Assembly (NCBI GenBank): GCA_045540715.1
Contig: JAZQHT010000004.1
Location: 218,076 to 282,075 of the forward strand
Length of the DNA: 64,000 bases
Reading direction: 5' to 3'
Origin: UMGS1279 sp045540715
GTDB taxonomy: Bacteria; Bacillota; Clostridia; Oscillospirales; Acutalibacteraceae
In this document: piece after piece, positions 1-8,120 of the stretch
Numbering within the stretch: position 1 is the stretch's first letter
Layout: every line of letters begins with the position of its first letter
Translations under genes and position numbers: made by a program
Notes under the pieces: generated by a model
Database searches by the model: none
Told to the model about the DNA's origin: nothing
The model's input: the letters and a program-made list of their open reading frames with translations, nothing else

Positions 1-2
1 TT

Positions 3-416
3 AATACCGAAGGAGATAGCATTAGAACTAAAAAAATAAGCGATATGAAAAACCGCTTAAAAATTATGCAAGAAAACTCTAGTGCAACCTTTATTAGTAT
101 TCATTTAAATAAATATTCAGATAATATTCAAAAGGGGTTACAAGTTTTTTACTCCCCTAACGATAACCAAAGCCTTGTAATTGCAGAAAACATACAAAGT
201 ACGGTAAAAAACATTTTGCAAAAAGATAACCGCAGAAAAGTCAAAAAAGCAACTAAAGAGGTATTTTTGTTATACAATGCGCCAATACCTGCAGTTATTG
301 TTGAGTGCGGCTTTTTAAGCAATGCGTTAGACCGACAAAATTTAACAAACCCTATATATCAGCAAAAACTGGCATTTGCGATTTTTTGTGGTATAATTAA
401 TAATAACAATTTATAA
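3..416 (+). CDS. cwlD: Germination-specific N-acetylmuramoyl-L-alanine amidase, 5'-truncated
   Basis: C-terminal part of an Amidase_3 zinc hydrolase that removes stem peptides from muramic acid, which in sporeformers starts cortex muramic-lactam formation. The frame is open from base 3, so the start and the first two zinc ligands lie outside the window. What remains shows the third metal ligand in FISIHLN and the catalytic glutamate in VIVECGFLSN. The text before ISIHLN (TIR-like IRTKKISDMKNRLKIM) resembles CwlD more than vegetative CwlM/LytC-type amidases. It ends 12 bases before radA, whose ribosome site AAAGGAAG follows the stop. Identification as CwlD rather than another Amidase_3 is likely but rests on a partial protein. 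Confidence 0.82.
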   Translation, partial: NTEGDSIRTKKISDMKNRLKIMQENSSATFISIHLNKYSDNIQKGLQVFYSPNDNQSLVIAENIQSTVKNILQKDNRRKVKKATKEVFLLYNAPIPAVIVECGFLSNALDRQNLTNPIYQQKLAFAIFCGIINNNNL

Positions 417-428
417 AGGAAGTAAAAA

Positions 429-1784
429 ATGGCTAAGAATAAAACCGTTTACGTTTGCCGTGAGTGTGGCGGAGAAGCAAGCAAATGGATGGGCAAATGC
501 CCCTATTGTAACGAGTGGAACACCCTTGAAGAAGTAACCGTTACTACGCCAAGCGGCAGTGCAAAAACTACCCTTGCAAAACTTACTGCAGAAAGCATTA
601 ATACTATTGATTCTAACGATGAAATCAGAATTGATACTGGTATAAACGAATTCAATCGTGTGCTTGGCGGCGGTCTTGTTAAAGGTTCGGTAGTACTACT
701 TTCGGGCGACCCCGGTATTGGTAAATCAACAATACTTTTACAAGTGGCAAACAACCTTAAAGACGGCAAGGTTTTATACGTAACGGGTGAAGAATCTAAA
801 GGACAAATTAGTTTAAGAGCAAAAAGGCTTTTTGTTAATAACGAAAATCTAATGGTTATGTGCGAAACCGACGTTTTAGCTATTGCAGAATATATTAAAG
901 AAGAAAGACCGGCTGTTGTAATTATTGACTCTATTCAAACTATGTACCACTCTGAACTTTCTTCAAGTCCCGGCAGTATTACACAAGTACGCGAATGTAC
1001 AAGCAGTCTTTTAAAGGTTGCAAAAGCTTTTGATATACCCACGATTATTGTTGGCCATATTAACAAAGGCGGCGATATTGCGGGGCCAAAAGTTATGGAA
1101 CATATTGTTGACACCGTGCTTTATTTTGAGGGCGAAAAATCTAATTCTTACCGCATTTTAAGGGCTAACAAAAACCGCTTTGGTTCTACTAACGAAATCG
1201 GCGTTTTTGAAATGCAAAGTTCCGGACTAAGCGAGGTTGAAAACCCTTCTGCCCTTATGCTTTCGGGCAAATTAAACGGCGTTTCGGGTTCTTCAATTTG
1301 TAGTATTTTAGAAGGTTCAAGACCCATTTTCGTTGAAATTCAAGCACTTACAACCCCCACCGCTTTTGGTAATCCAAGACGTATGGCAACCGGTTTCGAC
1401 TATAACCGTTTAAACCTAATTTTAGCCGTTTTAGAAAAAAGAACGGGATTATTTTTTAACAACCTAGACGTGTATTTAAACGTTGTTGGCGGTCTTAAAC
1501 TTTATGAACCTTCTTCTGATTTAGCCGTTACCGCTTCTTTAATATCGGCTTTTAAAGATATACCTATTGACAGCGAAATTTGTTTATTTGGCGAAGTTGG
1601 ACTTTCGGGTGAAGTAAGAGCGGTACCAAATGCGGCAAGTCGCGTTGCAGAAATGATGCGCATGGGCTTTAAAAAGTGTATTTTACCAAAAGGTTGCTAT
1701 AAACAAGTTATGAATCTTAATACCGAAAATATTGAACTTGTATTTATTAGTACAGTTAACGAACTAAAGGAAATTTTAGAATAA
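429..1784 (+). CDS. radA: DNA repair protein RadA
   Basis: RadA is a RecA-like ATPase that helps branch migration of recombination intermediates. The 451-residue length is normal. An N-terminal zinc finger has C10, C13, C24 and C27; Walker A GDPGIGKST is at 93-101; Walker B VIIDS is near 163-167; the RadA-specific KNRFG motif is at 248-252; a Lon-protease-like C-terminal domain follows (GGLKLYEPSSDLAV onward). The ATG is preceded by AAAGGAAG. Its stop overlaps the next ATG by one base (TAATG), so it is probably translationally coupled with the YitT-type gene. All key residues appear intact. Confidence 0.97.
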   Translation: MAKNKTVYVCRECGGEASKWMGKCPYCNEWNTLEEVTVTTPSGSAKTTLAKLTAESINTIDSNDEIRIDTGINEFNRVLGGGLVKGSVVLLSGDPGIGKSTILLQVANNLKDGKVLYVTGEESKGQISLRAKRLFVNNENLMVMCETDVLAIAEYIKEERPAVVIIDSIQTMYHSELSSSPGSITQVRECTSSLLKVAKAFDIPTIIVGHINKGGDIAGPKVMEHIVDTVLYFEGEKSNSYRILRANKNRFGSTNEIGVFEMQSSGLSEVENPSALMLSGKLNGVSGSSICSILEGSRPIFVEIQALTTPTAFGNPRRMATGFDYNRLNLILAVLEKRTGLFFNNLDVYLNVVGGLKLYEPSSDLAVTASLISAFKDIPIDSEICLFGEVGLSGEVRAVPNAASRVAEMMRMGFKKCILPKGCYKQVMNLNTENIELVFISTVNELKEILE

Positions 1785-2662
1785 TGAAAAGAAAAGCAAA
1801 ATTTAAACCAATTAACTTTTTACTTTTAACCTTAGCCGGTATTATTAACGGATTTGGGGTTACGGTGTTTTTAGCACCCGTAAAGTTATACGACAGCGGC
1901 ATTTCAGGTACGTCTATGCTTCTAGCAAGTTTAACACCAGAGTATTTAACCCTATCAATTTTCTTACTTGCCCTTAATATTCCCCTATTTTTATACGGAC
2001 TAAAAAAACAAGGTGTAGTTTTTACAATATATTCAATTTTTACCGTTGCAATTTATTCGCTAACTGCATTTTTAATAACCTCTGATATTGTTCCGCTAGA
2101 CGTAAGCATTGCTTCACCATTAGCAGGTGAAGATCTATTGCTTTGCGCTATATTCGGCGGTATGATTTCGGGACTTGGCAGTGGTCTTGCAATTCGTTTT
2201 GGCGGTGCTATGGACGGCATTGAAGTTATGGCGGTAATTTTTGCAAAAAGGCTTGGTATTACGGTTGGCACTTTTTGTATGATATATAATTTAATTTTAT
2301 ACGTTATATGCGGTTTTGTGCTACAGACCTGGATTTTACCTTTATATTCAATAGTTGCTTATTTTGCCGCACTTAAAACAATCGACTTTATTGTTGAAGG
2401 TTTTGACAGAGCAAAATGCGCCAATATTATTACAACAAAACCAAACGAAATTTGCGAAGCACTAACAGAATCGTTTGAAACGGGCGTAACAAAAATGGAG
2501 GTAACAGGCGGTTATTCTAATAAACCCAAAAATATGATTTATTTTGTTGTTAACCGTTTTCAAGTTACAAAATTAAAAGAAATCGTTCACGAAATTGACC
2601 CACAAGCATTTATAACAATTAGTGAAGTTGCAGATATTTATTCCGCAAATCAAAAAGATTAA
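1784..2662 (+). CDS. YitT family membrane protein (YitT_membrane plus DUF2179)
   Basis: Integral membrane protein of 292 residues with about five to six hydrophobic segments across residues 10-205 and a soluble C-terminal DUF2179-type domain (about 210-290, including VTGGYSNKPKNMIYFVVNR). Families with this architecture are common in Bacillota. Their transport or sensing function is not settled and I do not assign one. The start overlaps the radA stop by one base, which suggests co-transcription. A glycine-rich FGGAMDGIEVMAVI segment in the membrane part is typical of the family. The lipoprotein gene follows after 33 bases. Confidence 0.85.
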   Translation: MKRKAKFKPINFLLLTLAGIINGFGVTVFLAPVKLYDSGISGTSMLLASLTPEYLTLSIFLLALNIPLFLYGLKKQGVVFTIYSIFTVAIYSLTAFLITSDIVPLDVSIASPLAGEDLLLCAIFGGMISGLGSGLAIRFGGAMDGIEVMAVIFAKRLGITVGTFCMIYNLILYVICGFVLQTWILPLYSIVAYFAALKTIDFIVEGFDRAKCANIITTKPNEICEALTESFETGVTKMEVTGGYSNKPKNMIYFVVNRFQVTKLKEIVHEIDPQAFITISEVADIYSANQKD

Positions 2663-2695
2663 AAATATAAAATTTGTTTTATAAGGATACATATA

Positions 2696-4207
2696 ATGAA
2701 AAGGTGTTTTTTAAAATCTGTACTTAGTATAATTATGGTAGTGCTGGTTCTTGTGCCATTAATAGGCTGTGGAAAAGAAAAAGGGCCAAGTTTTAAAGAC
2801 GGACAGTATATTAATGCAGAAGGAAAGGTTATGCAAGCTAATGAGGTTACGCTTGACCTTATATCTACTATACATTACAAACTAAAATACGATGAATTAA
2901 CCGAGAGTGCAAAACGAAAACACGTGGTTACACTTTATTTGGAATATCATATTCCCGCTTCAAACAGCACTCAAACCAACGGTAAAAATACTGTTATAGA
3001 TTTGGTGGCGAGTTTTGATCCTAAGTTACCACCGGTTTACGAAGGTCGTTTGGATCTTGCAGACGGTGTTGTTTCCAAAGCATCTACTATACTTTCGTTA
3101 GCCGATATTTATGCAAAATTTAAAGATGATTCCGGCTTTGAAAATTTTGTTAATAAAATGAGTAAAACCTGCGAGTTTGCCGACGTTGTGTTTAAATTTT
3201 CAAAGGCTTGCTATATTGTATCAGATCTTACCAATAATCAAAATTTAGAAAATAAGCAAGAGTATTGTAATGACGTTATTGACGCTCTTAGTCTTATTAC
3301 CTCTAACGTTCCAATTTTTGATAAATACTTTACCGAAAGCCTCGAGGTTGTAAAAGTCGGACTTCAAAAAGTGCTTGAAAATTATGAAATGCGCGAAAAA
3401 ATGTATAGTATTTTAATTAAGGAAATTGATCCTCATGCGCAAACTATTTTTAGCGTAAATGATACCTTTGCTATGATGGGCAATAATCAATTTTGGAGCA
3501 ACGGACCCTATATTTCTCAAGTTTTAGCAAAACAAGAAAAACTTAAAATGATTCCTGCGGGTGAACCCTACGAGTGTTTTAGAGATTATATTCTTTGGCG
3601 TGTACCATTTGAATTGCAAGGTGGTAATAAATGTTCGCACAAGTGGGGTGCAGCAACGATTGTTAAACAACCTACCTGCATAGAAGAAGGTATTAAATCT
3701 TTTACGTGTACGCTTTGCCAAGAAACAAGGGAATCAAAAATTGAAAAAACAGAACACACTTTTGAAGAAAAGGTTATTCCTCCTACTTCTCAAAAAATGG
3801 GATATTCTGTTTTTACCTGCAAAGTTTGTGGCTATTATTTTATGGATAAACTAACTAATCAGTTAACTATATTAGCCACTTGGTCGGGCGATGGTAAACA
3901 AGAACATTCTAAAAATAGAACCTTTGTATTTAACGTTTATTCTATGAGCAAAAATAGTATTTCGGGTGATTTAGACGTATATACTGTTATTTCAGGAAAA
4001 ACTAAACACACTCATCAAACGACATTTAGCGGAACCGGAAAAGCTACTGAAGAAGGCTACGAATATTTACTAAAGTTTGATAAATCTGTAACTTTTGGCG
4101 TGGTTCCCTCTTATACATATACAGAACTCACCATTTACTATAACACCGCAAAAGATACATTTACCTTTAAAGAAATGTATCAAGTTACTATGACAAGAAA
4201 AAAATAA
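2696..4207 (+). CDS. Putative lipoprotein with paired-cysteine repeat, unknown function
   Basis: Secreted lipoprotein of 503 residues. A signal peptide ends in a lipobox LIGC with the lipidated cysteine at 25. Residues 30-300 are mostly helical with no family I recognise. From C313 there are two related cysteine units: CSHKWGAATIVKQPTC followed by CTLC, then FTCKVCGYYF, resembling the short H-W/C-x2-C repeats in many Clostridia surface proteins. Residues about 390-503 look beta-rich. The ATG has AAGGATA upstream. It closes the cwlD-radA-yitT run and ends at a strong terminator. I assign no function. Confidence 0.75.
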   Translation: MKRCFLKSVLSIIMVVLVLVPLIGCGKEKGPSFKDGQYINAEGKVMQANEVTLDLISTIHYKLKYDELTESAKRKHVVTLYLEYHIPASNSTQTNGKNTVIDLVASFDPKLPPVYEGRLDLADGVVSKASTILSLADIYAKFKDDSGFENFVNKMSKTCEFADVVFKFSKACYIVSDLTNNQNLENKQEYCNDVIDALSLITSNVPIFDKYFTESLEVVKVGLQKVLENYEMREKMYSILIKEIDPHAQTIFSVNDTFAMMGNNQFWSNGPYISQVLAKQEKLKMIPAGEPYECFRDYILWRVPFELQGGNKCSHKWGAATIVKQPTCIEEGIKSFTCTLCQETRESKIEKTEHTFEEKVIPPTSQKMGYSVFTCKVCGYYFMDKLTNQLTILATWSGDGKQEHSKNRTFVFNVYSMSKNSISGDLDVYTVISGKTKHTHQTTFSGTGKATEEGYEYLLKFDKSVTFGVVPSYTYTELTIYYNTAKDTFTFKEMYQVTMTRKK

Positions 4208-4211
4208 AATT

Positions 4212-4245
4212 AAAAGAGCTGTGTAAATTTCTACACAGCTCTTTT
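4212..4245. terminator. Bidirectional intrinsic terminator
   Basis: A perfect 14-bp stem (4212-4225 with 4232-4245, core AGAGCTGTGTA) closes a 6-base loop, with A-rich sequence before and T-rich sequence after. It lies between convergent genes, the lipoprotein ending at 4207 and the PBP ending at 4247, so it can serve both strands. Confidence 0.92.
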
Positions 4246-4246
4246 A

Positions 4247-5617
4247 TTATTTTATTTCTGTAAGGCCTTTTAATAATACGTTTAAAATTTGCTTTGTACT
4301 ATTTGCCGCTCCCCCGCCGTTTTCAATAATTATTGCAAAAGCATAAGGAGTATTGGGATTATCTAAAAAGCCCGTTACTAAGGAGTGTGGTTCGCCTTCT
4401 TCAACCTCTGCCGTACCGGTTTTGGCCCTTAATGAATACTTATTTGCAAGTTCGGTGCCATAAGAATAAATTGCAGCTTGCTTTAGCATATTATTTAAGG
4501 TTTTAGCGTTTGTAGTTGATATTTTAGTTGTGGCAGGAGTGGGAATATTCAAACTTGTAGGAATACCCGATGAATTTTGAATACTACTAATAATTTTTGG
4601 GGCAACTTCTTTGCCACCATTAGCAATTGTACCCGAAAGTTTCATAAGTGATATGGGGCTTGCAAGCACTGTATATTGACCAACACCCGACCATCCCAAA
4701 TCTGTAACACCGGCATTTTTAGCATTATAAAAGCCACCACTACAAGAAATTTCACCAACCTTAAAATTTGTATTAAAACCAAATTTTTCGGCTGTTTTTT
4801 GTAACTTTTCTGCACCAAGTTCGGTTGCAATATTAGCAAAAACAATATTGCACGAAACCTTTATACCTTCTTGTAAGGTAATCTCACCGTGTTTACCGTT
4901 ACAAATTATTTCGCCGTTATCTTTATTTATTTGTTTGCCGTTACAAACAAATTTTCTATTTTCTATATCTGAAATATTTTCTAACGCAGAAAGTGTTGTT
5001 AAAATTTTAAAGGTACTACCAGGCGGATACATACCGTTAAACGCACGGTTTACGTAAATACCCTCATACTTTTCGTCGTTAATATTTTCGGGCGGTGTAT
5101 AAGGGTCGTAAGTAGGTAAACTAATAGAAGCTACAATTTCGCCCGTTTTATAGTTATACGCAATAACTGCACCCTTTTTATTTCCAAAGGCTTCTTGCAA
5201 AGACTTATTAAGTTTTGCAGAAACAGTTAGGGTCATTTTAGGAACTTTATTATACTGAGCTAGTTCGTAAATACCGCCCATATAAGTATAACCAGCTAAC
5301 ACAGCATCGTAATTTGTTTGAATCGAACTAAAATGTCCTGAACTATCCCCTATTATATGAAGCATCGACTGTCTAACAACGGGGTCTATATGGTATTCGC
5401 GTTTATTATCTATAGTTCTAGCTAATATCTCGCCATTTCTATCGTATATAGTGCCTGAATTTTGCAACTGACCGTCTTTATATATATGGCGATTATAAGG
5501 GCTTAATGCCCACTCTCCACCGTTTAGTCCTAAATTAACGTAGAAAAAGCCAAGACCGACTAAAAATGCTAAAAGTAATATATATGCCGCTTTAGCACGG
5601 CGACCTATCTTTTTCAT
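4247..5617 (-). CDS. Class B penicillin-binding protein (transpeptidase)
   Basis: Membrane-anchored D,D-transpeptidase that cross-links peptidoglycan, probably paired with the RodA/FtsW polymerase encoded just upstream. A transmembrane helix spans about residues 9-30, followed by the class B N-terminal signature GTIYDRNGEILAR. Active-site motifs are S201-T-F-K204, S255-C-N257 and K399-T-G401. At 456 residues it is short, closer to actinobacterial PbpA than to full-length FtsI or SpoVD, and there is no PASTA domain. Its ATG overlaps the RodA/FtsW stop (ATGA). Whether it serves elongation, division or spore cortex cannot be told from sequence alone. Confidence 0.93.
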   Translation of the reverse strand: MKKIGRRAKAAYILLLAFLVGLGFFYVNLGLNGGEWALSPYNRHIYKDGQLQNSGTIYDRNGEILARTIDNKREYHIDPVVRQSMLHIIGDSSGHFSSIQTNYDAVLAGYTYMGGIYELAQYNKVPKMTLTVSAKLNKSLQEAFGNKKGAVIAYNYKTGEIVASISLPTYDPYTPPENINDEKYEGIYVNRAFNGMYPPGSTFKILTTLSALENISDIENRKFVCNGKQINKDNGEIICNGKHGEITLQEGIKVSCNIVFANIATELGAEKLQKTAEKFGFNTNFKVGEISCSGGFYNAKNAGVTDLGWSGVGQYTVLASPISLMKLSGTIANGGKEVAPKIISSIQNSSGIPTSLNIPTPATTKISTTNAKTLNNMLKQAAIYSYGTELANKYSLRAKTGTAEVEEGEPHSLVTGFLDNPNTPYAFAIIIENGGGAANSTKQILNVLLKGLTEIK

Positions 5618-6858
5618 TCACTTTCCCCCAATCTTGGAACAAAGTTTAAAAAGGATAATAGTCCCCAAGAGGCAATCATACTAGATCCGCCACGACTAAC
5701 AAAGGGCAAGGTTATGCCCGTTAAAGGTAAAATATCGGTAACGCCAAAAATGTTAAGCCCCGCTTGGAACAATAACAATGAAGCCGCCGCTACCGCTGCA
5801 ATTGCATAAAAACTTGACTTAGCGTGAGAGGCTCCTTTAATGGCTAATATAACCCAACCAATATACACAAACACAACGGTAGATGCTAGTAATAAACCCC
5901 ACTCTTCACTAACTAAACCAAAAATTAAATCGGTATTAGCGGCGGGCACTGCGTTTAATTTTCCGTTGCCGGGGCCTAGACCTAAAAGGCCACCTGAAGC
6001 TATGGCTATAAGTGTTCTTGTTTGTTGATAACCTAAACCATCTGCATTTTGCCAAACCTTAGTCCAAACAGAAAAACGACGCATAATATATGGCTTTGCA
6101 AGAGCAATAGCACCGCCGCCAAGAACTGCCCCCGAAGTCATTAAAATAATAGTACCTAATCTGCCGCTACGCAAAAAGCATAGCACTAAAAAGGTGGCAA
6201 AAAATACGCAAGCCGTACCTAAATCTCCCATTAACGCTAAAGATGCCATACATATACCAAAGAAGGCAATAAACCAGGTTAGGTGTTCCCCACTTTGCAT
6301 TTTTTCTAAGGTTGTAGTACCTACCAAAATAAATGCAATTTTTACAAATTCAGATGGTTGAATAGATAGCGGGCCTATTCTAATCCAGTTTTGACTACCG
6401 CCTATTACTTTACCTAAAGTTAGGTTTAAAACTAATAATATAACTGCACCGGCAATTATGAATTTTTTGTATTTTAAGACTCTGTCAATATCACTTAAAA
6501 ACAAGGTGAAAACAACAAAGAAACACACCCCTAAGAAAAAGGCGAATAGTTGCCACAAAACCGCAGAAGGGCTTGTACTTGCAAGTGCAAAAAGGCCAAC
6601 GCCCGATAGAAAGAAAGCAGAAATTTCTAATATTCCGCCGCCACCCAAAAAGCGTCTAATTAATGCAAAATATAAAATTTCAAAACCCATAAAACCCAAA
6701 AGTGCTACAAGTGCTATTGGCGCTTGATAGACCGTTTCAGTAAAAAGAAGGCGCACTAAACACATTGCCTGATACAGTAGTACTGCGGCAAGTAATCCTT
6801 TAGATGAAATCTTTTTAAAAGGCTTTTTATTTAGTTTTTTCTTTGCCTTTGTTGCCAT
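5614..6858 (-). CDS. FtsW/RodA/SpoVE family peptidoglycan glycosyltransferase
   Basis: SEDS polymerase that extends glycan strands from lipid II. It has about ten membrane helices; conserved segments are NWIRIGPLSIQPSEF and near the end TLPFVSRGGSSM. I start it at the ATG at 6858 (414 residues), which has AAGAAAGG nine bases upstream; an in-frame start at 6972 would overlap the FHA gene by 146 bases and add a non-conserved tail. Even so it overlaps the FHA gene by 32 bases. The order FHA, RodA/FtsW, PBP resembles the actinobacterial fhaB-rodA-pbpA arrangement and supports a SEDS-bPBP pair. Confidence 0.93.
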   Translation of the reverse strand: MATKAKKKLNKKPFKKISSKGLLAAVLLYQAMCLVRLLFTETVYQAPIALVALLGFMGFEILYFALIRRFLGGGGILEISAFFLSGVGLFALASTSPSAVLWQLFAFFLGVCFFVVFTLFLSDIDRVLKYKKFIIAGAVILLVLNLTLGKVIGGSQNWIRIGPLSIQPSEFVKIAFILVGTTTLEKMQSGEHLTWFIAFFGICMASLALMGDLGTACVFFATFLVLCFLRSGRLGTIILMTSGAVLGGGAIALAKPYIMRRFSVWTKVWQNADGLGYQQTRTLIAIASGGLLGLGPGNGKLNAVPAANTDLIFGLVSEEWGLLLASTVVFVYIGWVILAIKGASHAKSSFYAIAAVAAASLLLFQAGLNIFGVTDILPLTGITLPFVSRGGSSMIASWGLLSFLNFVPRLGESE

Positions 6859-7369
6859 TTGATTTGCCTTTCTTATTTTTGTTTGATTGTTCTTTAAAGT
6901 TTTTATAAGAATAAATATCGCGGTCAACGTCCATCTCCGGACTAGGTGAGAAAACAAATTCAAGTCCTGCAAAACCTATTGTATCGCCATTATGAAGTTT
7001 TGAGGGCTTTCTAATTTTTTTGCCGTTTACCGTAACACCACCGGAAGAAGCGGTATCAAAAATAAACCAATTCTCTCCCCTGTATGCAATAACCGCGTGA
7101 TTGCGCGATATAAATTTGTAATTTAAAATTATATCTGAACTTTTTAACCTGCCAACTGCCGTTTCGTAATCGGTTATTTCAAAGCGGTCGCGACCGTTTA
7201 CTGCGGTAAGTAAAGCAAAGGGCTTTTTACTGCCCCTTTTTGCCATAATTATATAAGCCCACCTAATTAAAAAAATTATTAAGGGCAACCAAACTAAGTA
7301 CCTTAATACTTCTAAAACTATGGGAGCTATACCGTTTAATATTTCGTTGTTAAAAACTAAAATCTTCAT
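6827..7369 (-). CDS. Membrane-anchored FHA domain protein
   Basis: A 180-residue protein with one or two hydrophobic helices at about 14-42 and a forkhead-associated domain at about 70-142, with the signatures VGRLKSSDIIL, ISRNHAVI and SSGGVTVNGKKI. FHA domains bind phosphothreonine, so the protein may link Ser/Thr kinase signalling to the SEDS-PBP pair downstream; no kinase gene is in the window. The tail is lysine-rich. The ATG has no Shine-Dalgarno sequence and lies at the predicted transcription start, so the mRNA may be leaderless. The next ATG (codon 43) would remove the membrane segment. Confidence 0.88.
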   Translation of the reverse strand: MKILVFNNEILNGIAPIVLEVLRYLVWLPLIIFLIRWAYIIMAKRGSKKPFALLTAVNGRDRFEITDYETAVGRLKSSDIILNYKFISRNHAVIAYRGENWFIFDTASSGGVTVNGKKIRKPSKLHNGDTIGFAGLEFVFSPSPEMDVDRDIYSYKNFKEQSNKNKKGKSNGNKGKEKTK

Positions 7370-7375
7370 ATTTTT

Positions 7376-7404
7376 ATTTTACCAAAAATTTTTTAATATG
7401 TAAA
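7376..7404 (-). promoter_or_regulatory. Sigma-A promoter of the FHA-rodA-pbp operon
   Basis: On the minus strand TTTACA (7404-7399), a 17-base spacer and TAAAAT (7381-7376). Only six bases separate the -10 box from the ATG at 7369, so initiation is predicted at the start codon itself. Confidence 0.65.
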
Positions 7405-7417
7405 GGCTAACTATATC

Positions 7418-7446
7418 TTGCAAAATATGATAAAATTTGATATGCT
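7418..7446 (+). promoter_or_regulatory. Sigma-A promoter of nth
   Basis: TTGCAA (7418-7423), 17-base spacer, TATGCT (7441-7446), 28 bases before the nth start, with AAGGAAG as the ribosome site between. Confidence 0.55.
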
Positions 7447-7474
7447 TTTTATATAAAAAAATTAAGGAAGATTT

Positions 7475-8104
7475 ATGAAAAAGAAAGTTTTAATAGCAGT
7501 AGAAGCTTTAAAAAAGCGCTACCCCAACGCAATATGTTCGCTTAATTATGAAGATCCATTTCAATTGCTTGTTGCAACAAGGCTTTCGGCACAATGCACA
7601 GACGCAAGGGTTAATATTATTACCCCTGCCCTTTTTGCCGCTTTGCCCGATGCCGTAACTTTTAAAAATGCGCCTACACAGCAAATTGAAGAACTTATAA
7701 AATCTTGTGGACTTTATAAAACAAAAGCCAAAGACCTTAAAGCAATGGCTACAATGCTTGTTGATGAGTATAATAGCGTTATTCCTGGTACCATTGAAGA
7801 ACTTACAAAACTACCCGGCATTGGCCGAAAAACCGCAAATTTGGTTGTGGGCGACGTTTATAAAAAACCTGCCGTTGTAACAGATACACACTTTATTAGA
7901 ATTTGTAACCGTTTAGGGTTTGTAAATACTGACGTACCAATAAAGGTTGAAAAGGCTATGCGCGAACTTTTACCACCCGACGAATCTAACGATTTTTGCC
8001 ACAGAACTGTACTTTTTGGACGTGAAATTTGTTCTGCCAGAAGCCCAAAATGTGAAATTTGCGAACTTAATAATATTTGTAAATATAACAAAAAGACCAA
8101 GTAA
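7475..8104 (+). CDS. nth: Endonuclease III
   Basis: DNA glycosylase/AP lyase of base-excision repair acting on oxidised pyrimidines. It is 209 residues, the family norm. The helix-hairpin-helix LPGIGRKTANLVVGD carries catalytic K119; the catalytic aspartate is D137 in TDTHFIRICNR. The [4Fe-4S] cluster ligands are C186, C193, C196 and C202 with the exact C-x6-C-x2-C-x5-C spacing. It is monocistronic, diverging from the FHA operon and converging with secA at a shared terminator. Confidence 0.97.
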   Translation: MKKKVLIAVEALKKRYPNAICSLNYEDPFQLLVATRLSAQCTDARVNIITPALFAALPDAVTFKNAPTQQIEELIKSCGLYKTKAKDLKAMATMLVDEYNSVIPGTIEELTKLPGIGRKTANLVVGDVYKKPAVVTDTHFIRICNRLGFVNTDVPIKVEKAMRELLPPDESNDFCHRTVLFGREICSARSPKCEICELNNICKYNKKTK

Positions 8105-8119
8105 AACTTGGCCTTTTTT
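8090..8119. terminator. Terminator shared by nth and secA
   Basis: Stem of about 11 bp (8091-8101 with 8107-8117; AAGACCAAG/CTTGGCCTT) with loop TAAAA and A/T tracts on both sides. The one non-Watson-Crick position is A-C on the plus strand but G-U on the minus strand, so it should work better for secA. Confidence 0.85.
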
Positions 8120-8120
8120 A

